NCBI RefSeq assembly: GCF_022048975.1
Contig: NZ_JAKMHX010000030.1
Coordinates: 1 to 64,000, forward strand
DNA: 64,000 nt
Origin: Sporosarcina cyprini
GTDB taxonomy: Bacteria > Bacillota > Bacilli > Bacillales_A > Planococcaceae
Direction: 5' to 3'
Part shown: piece after piece, positions 24,563 through 34,788 of the stretch
How positions within the stretch are numbered: position 1 is the stretch's first letter
How the letters are laid out: each line of letters starts with the position of its first letter
Translations under genes and position numbers: made by a program
Notes under the pieces: model-generated
Databases searched by the model: none
The model's input: the letters and a program-made list of their open reading frames with translations, nothing else
Told to the model about the DNA's origin: nothing

Positions 24563-27277
24563 ATGGCGAAAAGTAATTTGCATAACAGCCGCCAATCGTT
24601 CGAAGTGAACGGAAAGACGTATAACTACTATCGTCTGAAAGCACTCGAAGAAGCTGGCATCGCAAATGTATCCAGACTGCCTTACTCAGTCAAGGTGCTA
24701 CTTGAATCCGTTTTGCGTCAGCATGACGGCTATGTAATCAAAGATGAACATGTTGAAAATCTTGCGAAATGGGGAAAAGATGCGGATAAGGATGCGGAAG
24801 TGCCATTCAAGCCATCCCGTGTCATCCTTCAAGACTTCACCGGTGTACCGGTTGTCGTTGACCTTGCATCCCTTCGCTCCGCGATGGCAGAAATGGGTGG
24901 AGACCCTGACAAAATCAACCCGGAAATCCCGGTTGACCTTGTTATCGACCACTCTGTGCAAGTAGACCAATATGGAACGAACGAAGCGCTTCAAAAGAAT
25001 ATGGAGCTTGAGTTCGAACGCAACGCAGAGCGTTATCAGTTCCTTAGCTGGGCACAAAAAGCGTACGATAACTACCGTGCGGTTCCACCAGCAACAGGTA
25101 TCGTCCACCAAGTAAACTTGGAATACCTTGCTAGCGTTGTCCATGCGATTGAAAATGAAGACGGCACGTTTGAAACATACCCAGATACACTTGTCGGTAC
25201 GGATTCCCATACGACAATGATCAATGGTATCGGTGTACTTGGATGGGGTGTAGGCGGTATCGAGGCAGAAGCAGGAATGCTTGGCCAGCCTTCATACTTC
25301 CCGATTCCAGAAGTAATCGGTGTCAAACTTACTGGAGAACTTCCAAACGGAACGACTGCAACTGACCTTGCGCTTAAAGTGACACAAACACTTCGTGCAC
25401 ATGGCGTAGTAGGCAAATTCGTCGAGTTCTTCGGACCTGGCGTTTCTAAATTGCCACTTGCAGACCGTGGTACAATCGCAAACATGGCTCCTGAATATGG
25501 CGCAACTTGCGGTTTCTTCCCAGTTGACGAAGAATCGCTTGATTACATGCGTCTGACAGGCCGTGACGAAGAACATATCCAAGTCGTTCAAAAGTACTTG
25601 GAAGAGAACGACATGTTCTTCACAGCGGACAAAGAAGAGCCAACTTATACAGAAGTAATCGAAATCGACTTGACGAAAATTGAAGCGAATCTTGCAGGTC
25701 CGAAACGTCCACAAGATTTAATTCCTCTTTCTGACCTACAACGTTCTTTCAAAGATTCTGTTGTGGCACCAGAAGGGAACCAAGGTTTCGGTTTGAATCC
25801 GAAAGAATTCGACAAATCTGGAACGGTTGAGTTTGAAGACGGCCGTACAGTCGGCATGAAGACGGGCGACCTTGCCATTGCAGCAATTACGTCTTGTACA
25901 AACACTTCCAACCCATACGTTATGCTTGGCGCTGGACTTGTAGCGAAGAAAGCTGTCGAAAAAGGTCTTACACCTCCGGCTTATGTGAAAACGTCACTCG
26001 CTCCAGGATCAAAAGTCGTTACAGGCTATTTGAAAGATTCCGGATTGCTTCCATACATGGAACAAATCGGATTTAACTTGGTCGGTTATGGCTGTACAAC
26101 ATGTATCGGTAACTCCGGTCCATTATTGCCTGAAATCGAGAAGACAATTGTAGATAACGATCTACTTGTATCTTCCGTACTTTCCGGTAACCGTAACTTC
26201 GAAGGACGGATCCACCCGCTTGTAAAAGCGAACTACTTGGCTTCACCGCCACTAGTTGTTGCTTATGCACTTGCTGGTACTGTCGATATCGACTTCGAAA
26301 AAGACCCAATCGGCAAAGCAAACGATGGTACTGATGTATACTTCAAAGACATCTGGCCAACAACGGAAGAAGTGAAAGAAGTCGTTAAATCGACAGTAAC
26401 ACCTGAACTCTTCCGTAAAGAATATGCTCGCGTCTTCACGGAAAACGAAGCATGGAATGCGATCGAAACAACAGACGATTCCTTGTATGATTTCGATGAA
26501 AACTCAACATATATTCAAAACCCGCCATTCTTCGAAGGTCTTTCGAAAGAACCAGGCCATATCAAAACATTGTCCGGACTTCGCGTTGTCGGGAAGTTTG
26601 GCGATTCCATTACAACGGACCATATTTCTCCGGCAGGTGCGATCGGTAAAGATACACCAGCAGGAAAATACTTGCGCGAGCGCGGCGTAGAGCCTCGTTA
26701 CTTCAACTCGTACGGTTCCCGTCGTGGTAACCACGAAGTTATGATGCGCGGTACATTCGCGAACATCCGGATCCGTAACCAAATCGCAAAAGGTACAGAA
26801 GGCGGCTTCACAACATATTGGCCAACAAAAGAAATCATGCCAATCTATGATGCAGCTATGAAATACCAAGCGGATGGTACAGGTCTTGCAATCATCGCTG
26901 GTAAAGATTACGGTATGGGATCTTCCCGTGACTGGGCTGCTAAAGGTACTTCCTTGCTCGGCATCAAAACAGTAATCGCGGAAAGCTACGAGCGGATCCA
27001 CCGTTCGAACCTTGTCATGATGGGCGTGCTTCCACTTCAATTCTTGAACGGTGACAGCGCGGAATCCCTTGGTCTTACAGGCGAAGAGGAAATTAGCGTT
27101 AACATCGCGGAAGGCGTAAAACCACGCGACATCCTAAAAGTGACTGCGACTGCAAAAGACGGCTCCGTCAAAGAATTCGACGTATTAGCGCGTTTCGACT
27201 CCGAAGTCGAAATCGACTACTACCGTCACGGCGGAATCCTTCAAATGGTCCTTCGCGACAAAATGAAAAACAACTAA
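24563..27277 (+). CDS. acnA: Aconitate hydratase (aconitase)
   Basis: A 904-residue TCA-cycle enzyme interconverting citrate and isocitrate (citB in B. subtilis naming). ATG 24563 follows GGGAGGAATTCACCA; the 75 bp of open frame upstream is not used. The [4Fe-4S] ligands are seen as '[11 protein letters not shown]' and '[11 protein letters not shown]', and the swivel domain has '[14 protein letters not shown]'. In B. subtilis, apo-aconitase also binds iron-responsive RNA; that property may apply here but is not readable. Codon usage is strongly biased, as expected for a highly expressed gene. A perfect terminator follows. Confidence 0.96.
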   Translation: MAKSNLHNSRQSFEVNGKTYNYYRLKALEEAGIANVSRLPYSVKVLLESVLRQHDGYVIKDEHVENLAKWGKDADKDAEVPFKPSRVILQDFTGVPVVVDLASLRSAMAEMGGDPDKINPEIPVDLVIDHSVQVDQYGTNEALQKNMELEFERNAERYQFLSWAQKAYDNYRAVPPATGIVHQVNLEYLASVVHAIENEDGTFETYPDTLVGTDSHTTMINGIGVLGWGVGGIEAEAGMLGQPSYFPIPEVIGVKLTGELPNGTTATDLALKVTQTLRAHGVVGKFVEFFGPGVSKLPLADRGTIANMAPEYGATCGFFPVDEESLDYMRLTGRDEEHIQVVQKYLEENDMFFTADKEEPTYTEVIEIDLTKIEANLAGPKRPQDLIPLSDLQRSFKDSVVAPEGNQGFGLNPKEFDKSGTVEFEDGRTVGMKTGDLAIAAITSCTNTSNPYVMLGAGLVAKKAVEKGLTPPAYVKTSLAPGSKVVTGYLKDSGLLPYMEQIGFNLVGYGCTTCIGNSGPLLPEIEKTIVDNDLLVSSVLSGNRNFEGRIHPLVKANYLASPPLVVAYALAGTVDIDFEKDPIGKANDGTDVYFKDIWPTTEEVKEVVKSTVTPELFRKEYARVFTENEAWNAIETTDDSLYDFDENSTYIQNPPFFEGLSKEPGHIKTLSGLRVVGKFGDSITTDHISPAGAIGKDTPAGKYLRERGVEPRYFNSYGSRRGNHEVMMRGTFANIRIRNQIAKGTEGGFTTYWPTKEIMPIYDAAMKYQADGTGLAIIAGKDYGMGSSRDWAAKGTSLLGIKTVIAESYERIHRSNLVMMGVLPLQFLNGDSAESLGLTGEEEISVNIAEGVKPRDILKVTATAKDGSVKEFDVLARFDSEVEIDYYRHGGILQMVLRDKMKNN

Positions 27278-27288
27278 TCATAAAAAGA

Positions 27289-27318
27289 GGGTGTCCGGAA
27301 AACCGGACACCCTTTTTT
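27289..27318 (+). terminator. Strong terminator of acnA
   Basis: The perfect 10-bp stem GGGTGTCCGG/CCGGACACCC with an AAAA loop is followed by six T residues. Confidence 0.93.
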
Positions 27319-27341
27319 CATGCAGAATTGGATTTTCACGT

Positions 27342-27758
27342 CTATTTCGATATATTCTCTAGCTCAAAAGACTCTTCTAAGCCGTTCCATTTCACATTAA
27401 CGGCAATTTGCTCGTCTGCGGAAACAGTGCCAGAGGAACCTCCTTTGGAAGTAAACGATACTTCCGTTGGTGGATCGGAAAGCTTTTTAGTCCCACTAAA
27501 ACTTTCTAAATCCGTTTCAAAAGAATACGTAATTTCATCTGTGGAAGCCAGTTCTTCCGGCAGCCCTTTGTATGTGACAGTAAAAACATAGTTTGAATCC
27601 CCTCTAGAATATTTATCTTCAGTTCCGTTGAATAAGATCTCTGCTTCCCAATGCTCACTCTCGCCAGAAAATTTATATTTGTGGCTGTATGTGTTGCAAG
27701 CGGATAATATTAGCACGGACAGAAGAAACGGTGCGAATGCTTTTAGGGCTTTATTCAA
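27342..27758 (-). CDS. Small lipoprotein, unknown function
   Basis: A 138-residue predicted lipoprotein (lipobox ILSAC, Cys-21) with a beta-rich mature part ('SGESEHWEAEILFNG', 'SNYVFTVTYKGLPEEL'). The start is a TTG at 27758, 8 nt after GGAGG. It resembles the small exported Ig-like lipoproteins common in Bacillales, but no named family is assigned. Convergent with acnA. Confidence 0.65.
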   Translation of the reverse strand: MNKALKAFAPFLLSVLILSACNTYSHKYKFSGESEHWEAEILFNGTEDKYSRGDSNYVFTVTYKGLPEELASTDEITYSFETDLESFSGTKKLSDPPTEVSFTSKGGSSGTVSADEQIAVNVKWNGLEESFELENISK

Positions 27759-28003
27759 TCATACCGCCTCCAATTGGTAAATTATTTACTATTATTATAC
27801 GCATAAACGTTTGAAGAGTTGAAATAATATATTATTAAAATCAGATCTAGACTTATGCCGAGAAAATGAAGTGAAAAACAGCATGCTTTGGTAAAAATGA
27901 CTCCTATGGCAATTATTCTTTTTATATGATAGCATCAGAAAAATGGAGGACATACGGAAATAATGATAAGAATGAAAATACTAGAAAGATAGGGGATTAA
28001 CTA

Positions 28004-28339
28004 ATGATTGAACTATCCACTTTTGGATTTTTATTAAATCCCATTTTAGCGATAGTCTTTTGCATCAACCTAGTAGCTGCTATGAAAAAAGTGAAGCGGG
28101 AGGAAGATACCGCTCGCAATACGTTTTGGATGTCAATGTCTCTCGGATATATTATTTTTTCACTTACAACGCTCATCATGGCCAGTTCCTAAGGCAATCG
28201 ATCTTATTTATTTGCAATCGTAGCTGTTGTTTTGACCTGGTACCATTATGATCCGGATAAAAAAGACGAACGCCGACGCAATTGTCTCTTTTTAAAGGCG
28301 TTCGACGATGTGGTTGTTTATATACGAGGACTTAAGTAA
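28004..28339 (+). pseudogene. Small membrane protein gene interrupted by an in-frame TAA
   Basis: ATG 28004 (after AGGGGA) opens a 62-codon frame with two hydrophobic helices, ending at TAA 28190-28192. The same frame continues for 48 codons to TAA 28337-28339. The continuation starts with a third hydrophobic helix and a charged tail ('YLFAIVAVVLTWYHYDPDKK', then DERRR), exactly what an intact three-helix protein would have. Either a point mutation truncated the gene, or the 62-residue form is functional and the rest is relic. The last codons overlap a possible hairpin, CGAACGCC...GGCGTTCG. No family recognised. Confidence 0.55.
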
Positions 28340-28444
28340 ATTACCAAAATCAGAACAAATCACATTGTTGCGATGAACAGGACTTGTTTCCTGTCAGCCA
28401 AACTAAAAGTGAAAAGTGGTTAATTACTGAATACACAGTCATAC

Positions 28445-28882
28445 TTAATGATTTTCTTCGTGGATTTCATCTTCTATAAGTTTAATGAGTGTTGATGATT
28501 CTTCTAAGGTAATCGTTTGGGTCTTGCCTTTATATTCTATGTGATGGCTGTAGATGCCAATCCCACCTCCAGGATAATATCCGACATTACTAATGTAAAT
28601 TACATAGAGTGGTTTTTCGCTAATATCATTGGAAGTCGTTATATTATCTGATTTTAAATTTTCCAAAGCAGAGGAAAATTCTTTGATAAAATCCTTATCA
28701 ACAGTTAACGTTTGATTATTTGTTTCATATTCAAGCAATTCTATACTCTCGATGTTTTTGTAAGTGATATCTTCCTCGGAGAATAACCGTTCTATAGACT
28801 CTCCTGTATGTCGTTTGAAAAAAACAACTAAAGTGATGGAAATACTCACAATAACAGCCACGACTATAACCCTAATTTTCAA
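28445..28882 (-). CDS. Membrane-anchored protein, unknown function
   Basis: A 145-residue protein with an N-terminal membrane helix (about residues 4-22) and an external domain with 'YVIYISNVGYYPGGGIGIYS'. No lipobox and no family recognised. It sits among other orphan exported proteins on the minus strand. The 200 bp upstream (28883-29088) contains nothing recognisable. Confidence 0.5.
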   Translation of the reverse strand: MKIRVIVVAVIVSISITLVVFFKRHTGESIERLFSEEDITYKNIESIELLEYETNNQTLTVDKDFIKEFSSALENLKSDNITTSNDISEKPLYVIYISNVGYYPGGGIGIYSHHIEYKGKTQTITLEESSTLIKLIEDEIHEENH

Positions 28883-29088
28883 TTATACCCTCCTCTCAAT
28901 AGATTTTTTTAAATCTTTTCTAAAGTCTTCACCCTACAATCAACTTCACAGATTAAAAGGAGTTTCATCATTAATAGGCTTACCTTTAATTCCCATCGTC
29001 CATTTTCCTATAATAAATATTTTCATTCAATTTAACCAATAATCTATGAAAACAACATTTTAGTAATAGTAGTGGCTCTCTACATGCT

Positions 29089-29781
29089 CTATTCATCTAA
29101 CAAGATATCTACCGTCTTAGATTTTTTGACATCAGAAGCATACCAAGTTTTTAGTTTATTAAAATCTGGAGATGGTAAATCGGCGGTGACGAGAAGGAAT
29201 ATGTTGGAGGAAATCCACTCGTATTCCAATATTGGCCATGTGGGGTCATCCATAAATTGTATCCTGTTTTCTTCAGATGCAACTGGAATACTTTCCAACT
29301 TAACCAAATCAACAGGAACGATAACATGCCGGATGATTTGTCCGCCCTCGTTATAAGCATACCGAAAAAGTACTTTATCTTGATCGGGTGCTAGCTGATA
29401 ATCTTGGAAGATCCCTTTTGGTAATGGAAGGGATTCTATTTCGCGGTTATGTACTTTGATTAGTAAACTGTCACATTGTTTATTGCCACAGCTGTACTGC
29501 AATAGAAAGAAACGTTCCTCTGTGTCTGTTTCGATCTCTTCGTAATGAGTGCGCTCGATTTCCGATTTAGGATCGGTCTGTTCACTTACATAAGATTGAA
29601 AAGTCGGAAGGTCCTTTACCGGTATTTCCAAATCTGCCATAGTCAGAACATGTGAATTTGATTCAACTGAAGCGAGTGCCGCCTCGGGGGCTCTTGAAAC
29701 CTTTTGTCTGGTATGGAACCAGTGGGAAAGCAGTAGACCTACCAAGATGCCGAGTGCAAAAAGAATAATCTTCTTTTTCAT
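29089..29781 (-). CDS. Membrane-anchored protein, unknown function
   Basis: A 230-residue protein with a basic start and one membrane helix (about residues 4-21), then a soluble external part. 'YQLAPDQDKVLFRYAYNEGG' and 'WPILEYEWISSNIFLLVTAD' are reminiscent of propeller-type blades, but too few are present to assign a fold. GAAAGGAG lies upstream of the ATG. No function assigned. Confidence 0.55.
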   Translation of the reverse strand: MKKKIILFALGILVGLLLSHWFHTRQKVSRAPEAALASVESNSHVLTMADLEIPVKDLPTFQSYVSEQTDPKSEIERTHYEEIETDTEERFFLLQYSCGNKQCDSLLIKVHNREIESLPLPKGIFQDYQLAPDQDKVLFRYAYNEGGQIIRHVIVPVDLVKLESIPVASEENRIQFMDDPTWPILEYEWISSNIFLLVTADLPSPDFNKLKTWYASDVKKSKTVDILLDE

Positions 29782-29867
29782 TGCTGTCTCCTTTCAAAAC
29801 ATCAAATCTATCATTCCATCGTAACACATATCTAAAAAGGAGATAAGTGTGTTTTCAGAATTGGAAA

Positions 29868-29876
29868 TGCTATAAT
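29868..29876 (+). promoter_or_regulatory. Extended -10 promoter of the PBP gene
   Basis: TGCTATAAT matches an extended -10 element (TGnTATAAT), 45 nt before the penicillin-binding protein start. No clear -35. Confidence 0.5.
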
Positions 29877-29920
29877 GAAAAGGATATGATATACATTTAT
29901 TCTGGCAAGGGTGGGTGGAA

Positions 29921-32107
29921 ATGAGAAAACAGATCAGTCAGGCAGAAAAAGTGCGACTGCGTCAGCGAAAACATATCGCTTTCAGGATGAATCTATTGTT
30001 TTTCTGTATCTTTTTCCTATTTTCGTTACTAATCTTCCGTCTTGGCTATTTACAAATAGTTAAAGGCAAGGACTACACCCTGTTACTTGAAATGAAAGAG
30101 GAAATACCAGTCAATACAAGTGTCCCGAGAGGAAGAATCTACGACCGAAACGGCAATGTGCTGGTTGATAATGAACCGAAAAACGCTATTACTTATACAA
30201 AAACGACGTCTACGACTTCCAAGGAAATGCTAGAAATAGCCAGAGATCTCGCCCAATTGATTGAGCAGGATACAAAACGAATTACTCTTGGTGATAAGCG
30301 AGATTTTTGGATTTTGCTAAATCCAAAGAAAGCAGAGAAGAAGGTCACGGCCGAAGAAATTGAAGCGTTACGCAAAAAGCATGACACATGGACAGAAAAA
30401 GAAATCCAGAAAGAAATTAATCAAATGACTCGTGACCGCATTACGGATAAAGAGCTGGATTCCTTAACAAAAAAAGATCTCGAAGTTTTGGCGATTTATC
30501 GTGAAATGATGTCAGGCTATGCCTATTCGCCTCAGATTATTAAGAGTGATAATGTAACAGAGATAGAATTTGCAAGAGTTTCCGAGAGATTAAACGATTT
30601 GCCGGGAGTCGATACGACGACAGATTGGGATCGTATAAAGGTATCGGATAATACATTGATCGGATCTACAACAACCCCTTTGCAAGGAATTCCCCGTACA
30701 AGGCTCGATTATTTTTTGGCAAGGGATTATTCACGGAATGACCGAGTTGGAATCAGTTATTTGGAACAATCTTATGAGGAGTTGTTACGGGGACAAAAGA
30801 CGGTTGTGAAAAATGTTAAAGACCGAACAGGACGGGTTGTAGAGACCGTCACCGTTCGGGAAGGAGAACCGGGGAAGGACCTTGTTTTGACACTGGATAG
30901 TGAACTCCATGAAACCCTGGAGCAAATTGTATCAGACAAGTTGCTCGCCTGGAAGCAAGTAAGGACGTCTGGGCTATTGGACCGTGCTTTTCTTGTCATG
31001 ATGAACCCAAATAACGGAGAAGTACTGGCTCTTATTGGCAAGCAGCTCGTACAAGATAAAGACACTGGAAAATGGATCGTCCAGGATTATGCCTTTGGTA
31101 CGTTTACGTCCGCTTACGAAGTAGGTTCGACAGTTAAGCTGGCAACTGTTCTGACTGGCTATAGTGAGAATGTCCTGAGCATCGGTGAAGTAAAAATCGA
31201 CGAACCCATTTATATCGCCGGTTCATCCGTTAAACAATCTCTATTTAACCGAGGGGGCAATCGAATAGCAATCAATGACATTGAAGCTTTAGGGAAATCC
31301 TCTAACGTGTACATGTTCAAAATAGCGATATCACTTGGAGATGCTGTATATCGTCCTAATAAGCCATTACCTATTAACATAGAAGGGTTCGACCGGCTTC
31401 GTGAATCGTATGCCTCATTTGGATTAGGCGTGAAAACAGGAATCGATTTACCGGGCGAGTATGCAGGATATCCTGGGACTGAAACGATATCTGGGAAACT
31501 TCTTGATTTATCGATTGGTCAGTTTGATACGTATACACCGTTGCAAATGGCTCAATATGTATCTACTGTAGCAAATGGCGGTTACCGGATTGCGCCAAGG
31601 ATCGTAAAAGAAATCAGGGAACCGTCACCGGATGGATCCGTCTTTGGTGTGTTAGTGCAGGAAACAGAGGCAGTTGTGCTGAATCGAGTGAAGAATACAG
31701 ATGAGGAAATTGAACAAGTGAAAAAAGGAATGCTATATACGTACGGGCCAAGAGGAACGGCACCCAATTTGTTTGCGAATGCAGAGTATACGGCTGCCGG
31801 AAAAACCGGGACAGCCCAATCTGCCTATTATGACGGGACCGATCGAAGCAAGTACGGAACAAAGACGGTTAACTTAACACATGTTGGGTTTGCACCGTTC
31901 GATACGCCTGAAATCGCGTTTTCCATCGTCATTCCCAACGTCTCAACAGACCGGAACGATTATACTTCTAAATGGAGCAATGATTTAGCGAGGGAGGCAT
32001 TGGATATTTATTTTGATTTAAAAAAGAGAAGGATACAGGAAGAGCAGTCAGTCACGACTGATTTGCCTATTAGAAGGAAGCTAGAACAAGAAGGTAATAA
32101 AAACTGA
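29921..32107 (+). CDS. Class B penicillin-binding protein (PBP2A/PbpH-like transpeptidase)
   Basis: A 728-residue bitopic membrane protein: cytoplasmic start, one membrane helix (about residues 22-44), a PBP-dimer domain beginning 'NTSVPRGRIYDRNGNVLVDN', and a C-terminal transpeptidase domain. Active-site motifs are intact: Ser-403 in 'GSTVK', S-S-N at about 460-462, and K-T-G at about 628-630. It cross-links peptidoglycan stem peptides and is a beta-lactam target. The long insertion at about residues 110-215 matches the elongation-type PbpA/PbpH group of Bacillus rather than the PASTA-containing division PBPs. ATG 29921 is preferred over GTG 29915 on spacing from AAGGGTGGG. Confidence 0.9.
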   Translation: MRKQISQAEKVRLRQRKHIAFRMNLLFFCIFFLFSLLIFRLGYLQIVKGKDYTLLLEMKEEIPVNTSVPRGRIYDRNGNVLVDNEPKNAITYTKTTSTTSKEMLEIARDLAQLIEQDTKRITLGDKRDFWILLNPKKAEKKVTAEEIEALRKKHDTWTEKEIQKEINQMTRDRITDKELDSLTKKDLEVLAIYREMMSGYAYSPQIIKSDNVTEIEFARVSERLNDLPGVDTTTDWDRIKVSDNTLIGSTTTPLQGIPRTRLDYFLARDYSRNDRVGISYLEQSYEELLRGQKTVVKNVKDRTGRVVETVTVREGEPGKDLVLTLDSELHETLEQIVSDKLLAWKQVRTSGLLDRAFLVMMNPNNGEVLALIGKQLVQDKDTGKWIVQDYAFGTFTSAYEVGSTVKLATVLTGYSENVLSIGEVKIDEPIYIAGSSVKQSLFNRGGNRIAINDIEALGKSSNVYMFKIAISLGDAVYRPNKPLPINIEGFDRLRESYASFGLGVKTGIDLPGEYAGYPGTETISGKLLDLSIGQFDTYTPLQMAQYVSTVANGGYRIAPRIVKEIREPSPDGSVFGVLVQETEAVVLNRVKNTDEEIEQVKKGMLYTYGPRGTAPNLFANAEYTAAGKTGTAQSAYYDGTDRSKYGTKTVNLTHVGFAPFDTPEIAFSIVIPNVSTDRNDYTSKWSNDLAREALDIYFDLKKRRIQEEQSVTTDLPIRRKLEQEGNKN

Positions 32108-32172
32108 CTTACTTATAGAGAAATAAGTAAAAGTTTTGAACCATGGAATACTCGCTGTGCATGAGGTTATGT

Positions 32173-32210
32173 GAAGGGAGAGCGGTGGATGATCGCCCTC
32201 CCTTTATTTA
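32173..32210 (+). terminator. Rho-independent terminator
   Basis: AAGGGAG...CTCCCTT stem followed by TATTTATTT, downstream of the PBP gene. Confidence 0.65.
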
Positions 32211-32288
32211 TTTGTTCATTCATTTAAAGGGTTTGGAATCCAAACTGTTGAATAGGATAGAAGTACAATAGAGGAAAGTTGTGATGGA

Positions 32289-32942
32289 ATGATTGAAAAT
32301 AAAAGAGCCCTTTTCTTTTCCGCAATTCTCTTGGCTGTTTGCATGTATTTAATGTTTCCGTATCCGGATAACCAATTAATTGATGCAACCGCCACATTTA
32401 TGTCGTTTCCCATTAAGACTTCGCAAGGCTTTCGACTCATTGGAATAGCAGGATCCATCCTCTTCGTCCTCGCACTCGTGTTACTGGCAAAAGGATTGAA
32501 GAAGTATCATGTCCGAACCATTCTACTCGTCATTCTGCTGTTTACTTTTTCACCAAAATATCTCCTTGCATTTTATCAAGATACGTTGGCAAGCGGAATT
32601 AATGCGGTTACTTATAATGGCGACGGGACATGTCAATTTGAAGAAAGATCCGAAGCGTTGCTCGAAGGAACATGCAGTATAGTCCTGAAGAATCGAAGCA
32701 ATGAGCCAGTAACGTTTGCATTGGAATTTATTGATTCAAACGATTTGGAAGATGGCATGCGAATGGAATCGCTCATGAATACAAATGGCCCATATCCAAT
32801 AACGATTGATGCGAAGCAAGAGCGACGGGTGAATTTGACAGAACTGCTGGATGTATCTGCTATCCCTCAACACATCACGAATGGATCATCGAATCGGGTA
32901 CATATTCGGCTGATTGAACCGGGTAAATCTCGAACTTTATAG
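32289..32942 (+). CDS. Membrane protein, unknown function
   Basis: A 217-residue protein with three N-terminal hydrophobic segments (about residues 7-24, 47-67 and 75-94) and an external C-terminal domain with two cysteines ('GDGTCQFEERSE' and 'LEGTCSIVLKNRS') that could form a disulfide. The external domain has a beta-rich pattern. No family recognised. GAAAGTTGTGATGGA lies just before the ATG, so the ribosome site is weak. Confidence 0.6.
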   Translation: MIENKRALFFSAILLAVCMYLMFPYPDNQLIDATATFMSFPIKTSQGFRLIGIAGSILFVLALVLLAKGLKKYHVRTILLVILLFTFSPKYLLAFYQDTLASGINAVTYNGDGTCQFEERSEALLEGTCSIVLKNRSNEPVTFALEFIDSNDLEDGMRMESLMNTNGPYPITIDAKQERRVNLTELLDVSAIPQHITNGSSNRVHIRLIEPGKSRTL

Positions 32943-32987
32943 TAAGATAAGCAGGAAGATATGAGATAACTAGAAGAGGTGATGGGA

Positions 32988-33545
32988 ATGAATACAGTTC
33001 AACGAGCGTTACTTATTGTGGATGTGCAAAATGCTTTCAAAGACGAAAAGTGGGGGGAGCGCAATAATAAACAAGCGGAAGAAAATATCCGTAAACTTCT
33101 TTGGCATTGGAGAGAAAAGGAGGGGACCGTTATTCATGTGCAGCATACATCAGATCACCCCGACTCCTTATTTCATCCAAGTCATGAAGGTTACTCGATT
33201 CAATCGATCGTTGCCCCGATTGAAGGCGAAACAATCATAACAAAGAAGGTCAATAGCAGCTTTATTGGCACCAACTTGGAGGAACTCCTGAGAGAGAAAG
33301 GGATAACAGGAATCGTCATCACGGGGTTAACGACTCCCCATTGTGTAGCAACGACAACGAGAATGAGTGGAAATCTAGGTTTTGAAACATTCCTCATTTC
33401 GGATGCGACAGCTGCATTCGGATTACAGGACCAAAATGGAATTTACTATGATGCTGAAACCATACATAACGTTTCACTCGCCACGCTGCACGAGGAATTC
33501 GCAACCATCCTGACAACTGAGCAAATGCTAGGGTGGAAGAGATGA
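32988..33545 (+). CDS. Isochorismatase-family cysteine hydrolase
   Basis: A 185-residue member of the isochorismatase fold. The triad is visible: Asp in 'LLIVDVQNAF', Lys in 'TIITKKVNSSFIGT' and Cys in 'GLTTPHCVATTTRM'. The PncA metal site is absent, so this is one of the general cysteine hydrolases; the substrate is unknown. ATG 32988 is 6 nt after AGAGGTG. It overlaps the next gene by 4 bp (ATGA), indicating coupling. Confidence 0.82.
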   Translation: MNTVQRALLIVDVQNAFKDEKWGERNNKQAEENIRKLLWHWREKEGTVIHVQHTSDHPDSLFHPSHEGYSIQSIVAPIEGETIITKKVNSSFIGTNLEELLREKGITGIVITGLTTPHCVATTTRMSGNLGFETFLISDATAAFGLQDQNGIYYDAETIHNVSLATLHEEFATILTTEQMLGWKR

Positions 33546-33967
33546 CAAAAGGATTGATTCATCATATTGAGCTATATGTATCTGATTTGAAGAAAACGAG
33601 CGATTTTTGGGGCTGGTTTCTTGAGGAATTGGGCTATGAACCTTTTCAAGAATGGGAACAGGGATGCAGCTGGAAATTAGACCATTCGTATATCGTCTTT
33701 GTGCAAGCAGAGGAACGATTTTTGGACATTCCGTACCATCGATGCCGTGTCGGATTAAATCATTTGGCTTTCCATGCAAGCTCTCGCGAACAGGTTGATA
33801 ACATGACAAGCGCGCTAAAACAAAAAGGCATCCCCATTTTATACGAAAAACGCTATCCCTTTGCAGGTGGCGAAACGCATTATGCCGTTTACTTTGAAGA
33901 TCCTGACCGGATAAAAGTGGAGTTGGTTGCTCCCTTGCCTGTTGATATGGTTGAAAATAACTCGTAA
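33542..33967 (+). CDS. VOC-superfamily (glyoxalase/bleomycin-resistance-like) protein
   Basis: A 141-residue vicinal-oxygen-chelate protein. Family pattern: 'GLIHHIELYVSDLKKTSDFW' at the start, 'GLNHLAFHASSREQVDNM' in the middle and 'HYAVYFEDPDRIKVELVAP' at the end, with His and Glu metal-ligand positions in those blocks. It is coupled by a 4-bp overlap to the preceding hydrolase gene. The reaction is unknown; the pairing may mark a small catabolic or detoxification unit. Confidence 0.82.
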   Translation: MTKGLIHHIELYVSDLKKTSDFWGWFLEELGYEPFQEWEQGCSWKLDHSYIVFVQAEERFLDIPYHRCRVGLNHLAFHASSREQVDNMTSALKQKGIPILYEKRYPFAGGETHYAVYFEDPDRIKVELVAPLPVDMVENNS

Positions 33968-34060
33968 TTATCAGGTGTCACAATTCGTGAGGCTGAACAT
34001 TTATTGTAGTTATTCAAGTCTTTCCGTTGTAAAGGCTACCAGTAGAAAGGAGAGCGAAAG

Positions 34061-34678
34061 ATGAACGTTCCTTATTTTGCACAATGGGAATCACGTGATT
34101 TAGTTGCAGACTTTTTAACAGGAAAACTGGATTCAGCTGAAGATCCTCTATGGGCATTATCGGGTGCAGAAACGCCAGAAGAGTATGCGTTTTGGAGCCC
34201 GAATGTTTGCGGGATGGCCTGTTTAAAAATGCATTTGGCGCATACCAAAGACCAAGTAGTACCGATTTTAGAACTTATGAAGGAATGCAGGGACTACGGA
34301 GGATACAAAGTAGATGATGAAAAAGAAGTAAGTGGCTTATATTATCATCCATTTGTATCTTATGTAAAAGACAAATTTGGACTATCTGCAGAAGTTAAAG
34401 AAAATATCTCAGTTAACGAGATGTATGATCTCTTAGAAGAAGGTCATGTATTCATAGCATCAGTTCATCCAAGTATCAGAACGCCTACTACCCTTCCTCC
34501 TAAAAAAGGCGGGCATCTGGTGTATGTTTTCGCGAAAGATCCTCTCGACAAAAAGATAATTTTTCATAATCCCTCGGGACACACTACTGCGAGTCAGGAA
34601 AATGTTTCATTGGAGATGGAGGTTTTCAACCGTTATTACGCCCAGCGAGGGATACTCATTAGGCTAGAGTCAGAATAA
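34061..34678 (+). CDS. C39-like papain-fold cysteine peptidase homologue
   Basis: A 205-residue protein without a signal peptide. A candidate catalytic Cys is in 'SPNVCGMACLKMHL' (about residues 48-52), His in 'KKGGHLVYVFAKD' and Asn in 'IIFHNPSGH', the order expected for peptidase C39-like (C39_2) domains. Family resemblance is good, but the target, if any, is unknown. GAAAGGAGAGCG precedes the ATG. Confidence 0.72.
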   Translation: MNVPYFAQWESRDLVADFLTGKLDSAEDPLWALSGAETPEEYAFWSPNVCGMACLKMHLAHTKDQVVPILELMKECRDYGGYKVDDEKEVSGLYYHPFVSYVKDKFGLSAEVKENISVNEMYDLLEEGHVFIASVHPSIRTPTTLPPKKGGHLVYVFAKDPLDKKIIFHNPSGHTTASQENVSLEMEVFNRYYAQRGILIRLESE

Positions 34679-34788
34679 GTTTTGTTTTGTTTTCTACATT
34701 TTTAATAGCTGAGGTGGAATGTAAATATATTTGCTCAAAATGAAAATGTAATAGTACCATTAGCTAAATGAAAGGAGAAAACAAGCAA

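Noticed and set aside
24698..27040. Long open frames antisense to aconitase
   Set aside because: They are codon-bias shadows of a highly expressed gene, have no ribosome sites and encode implausible proteins.
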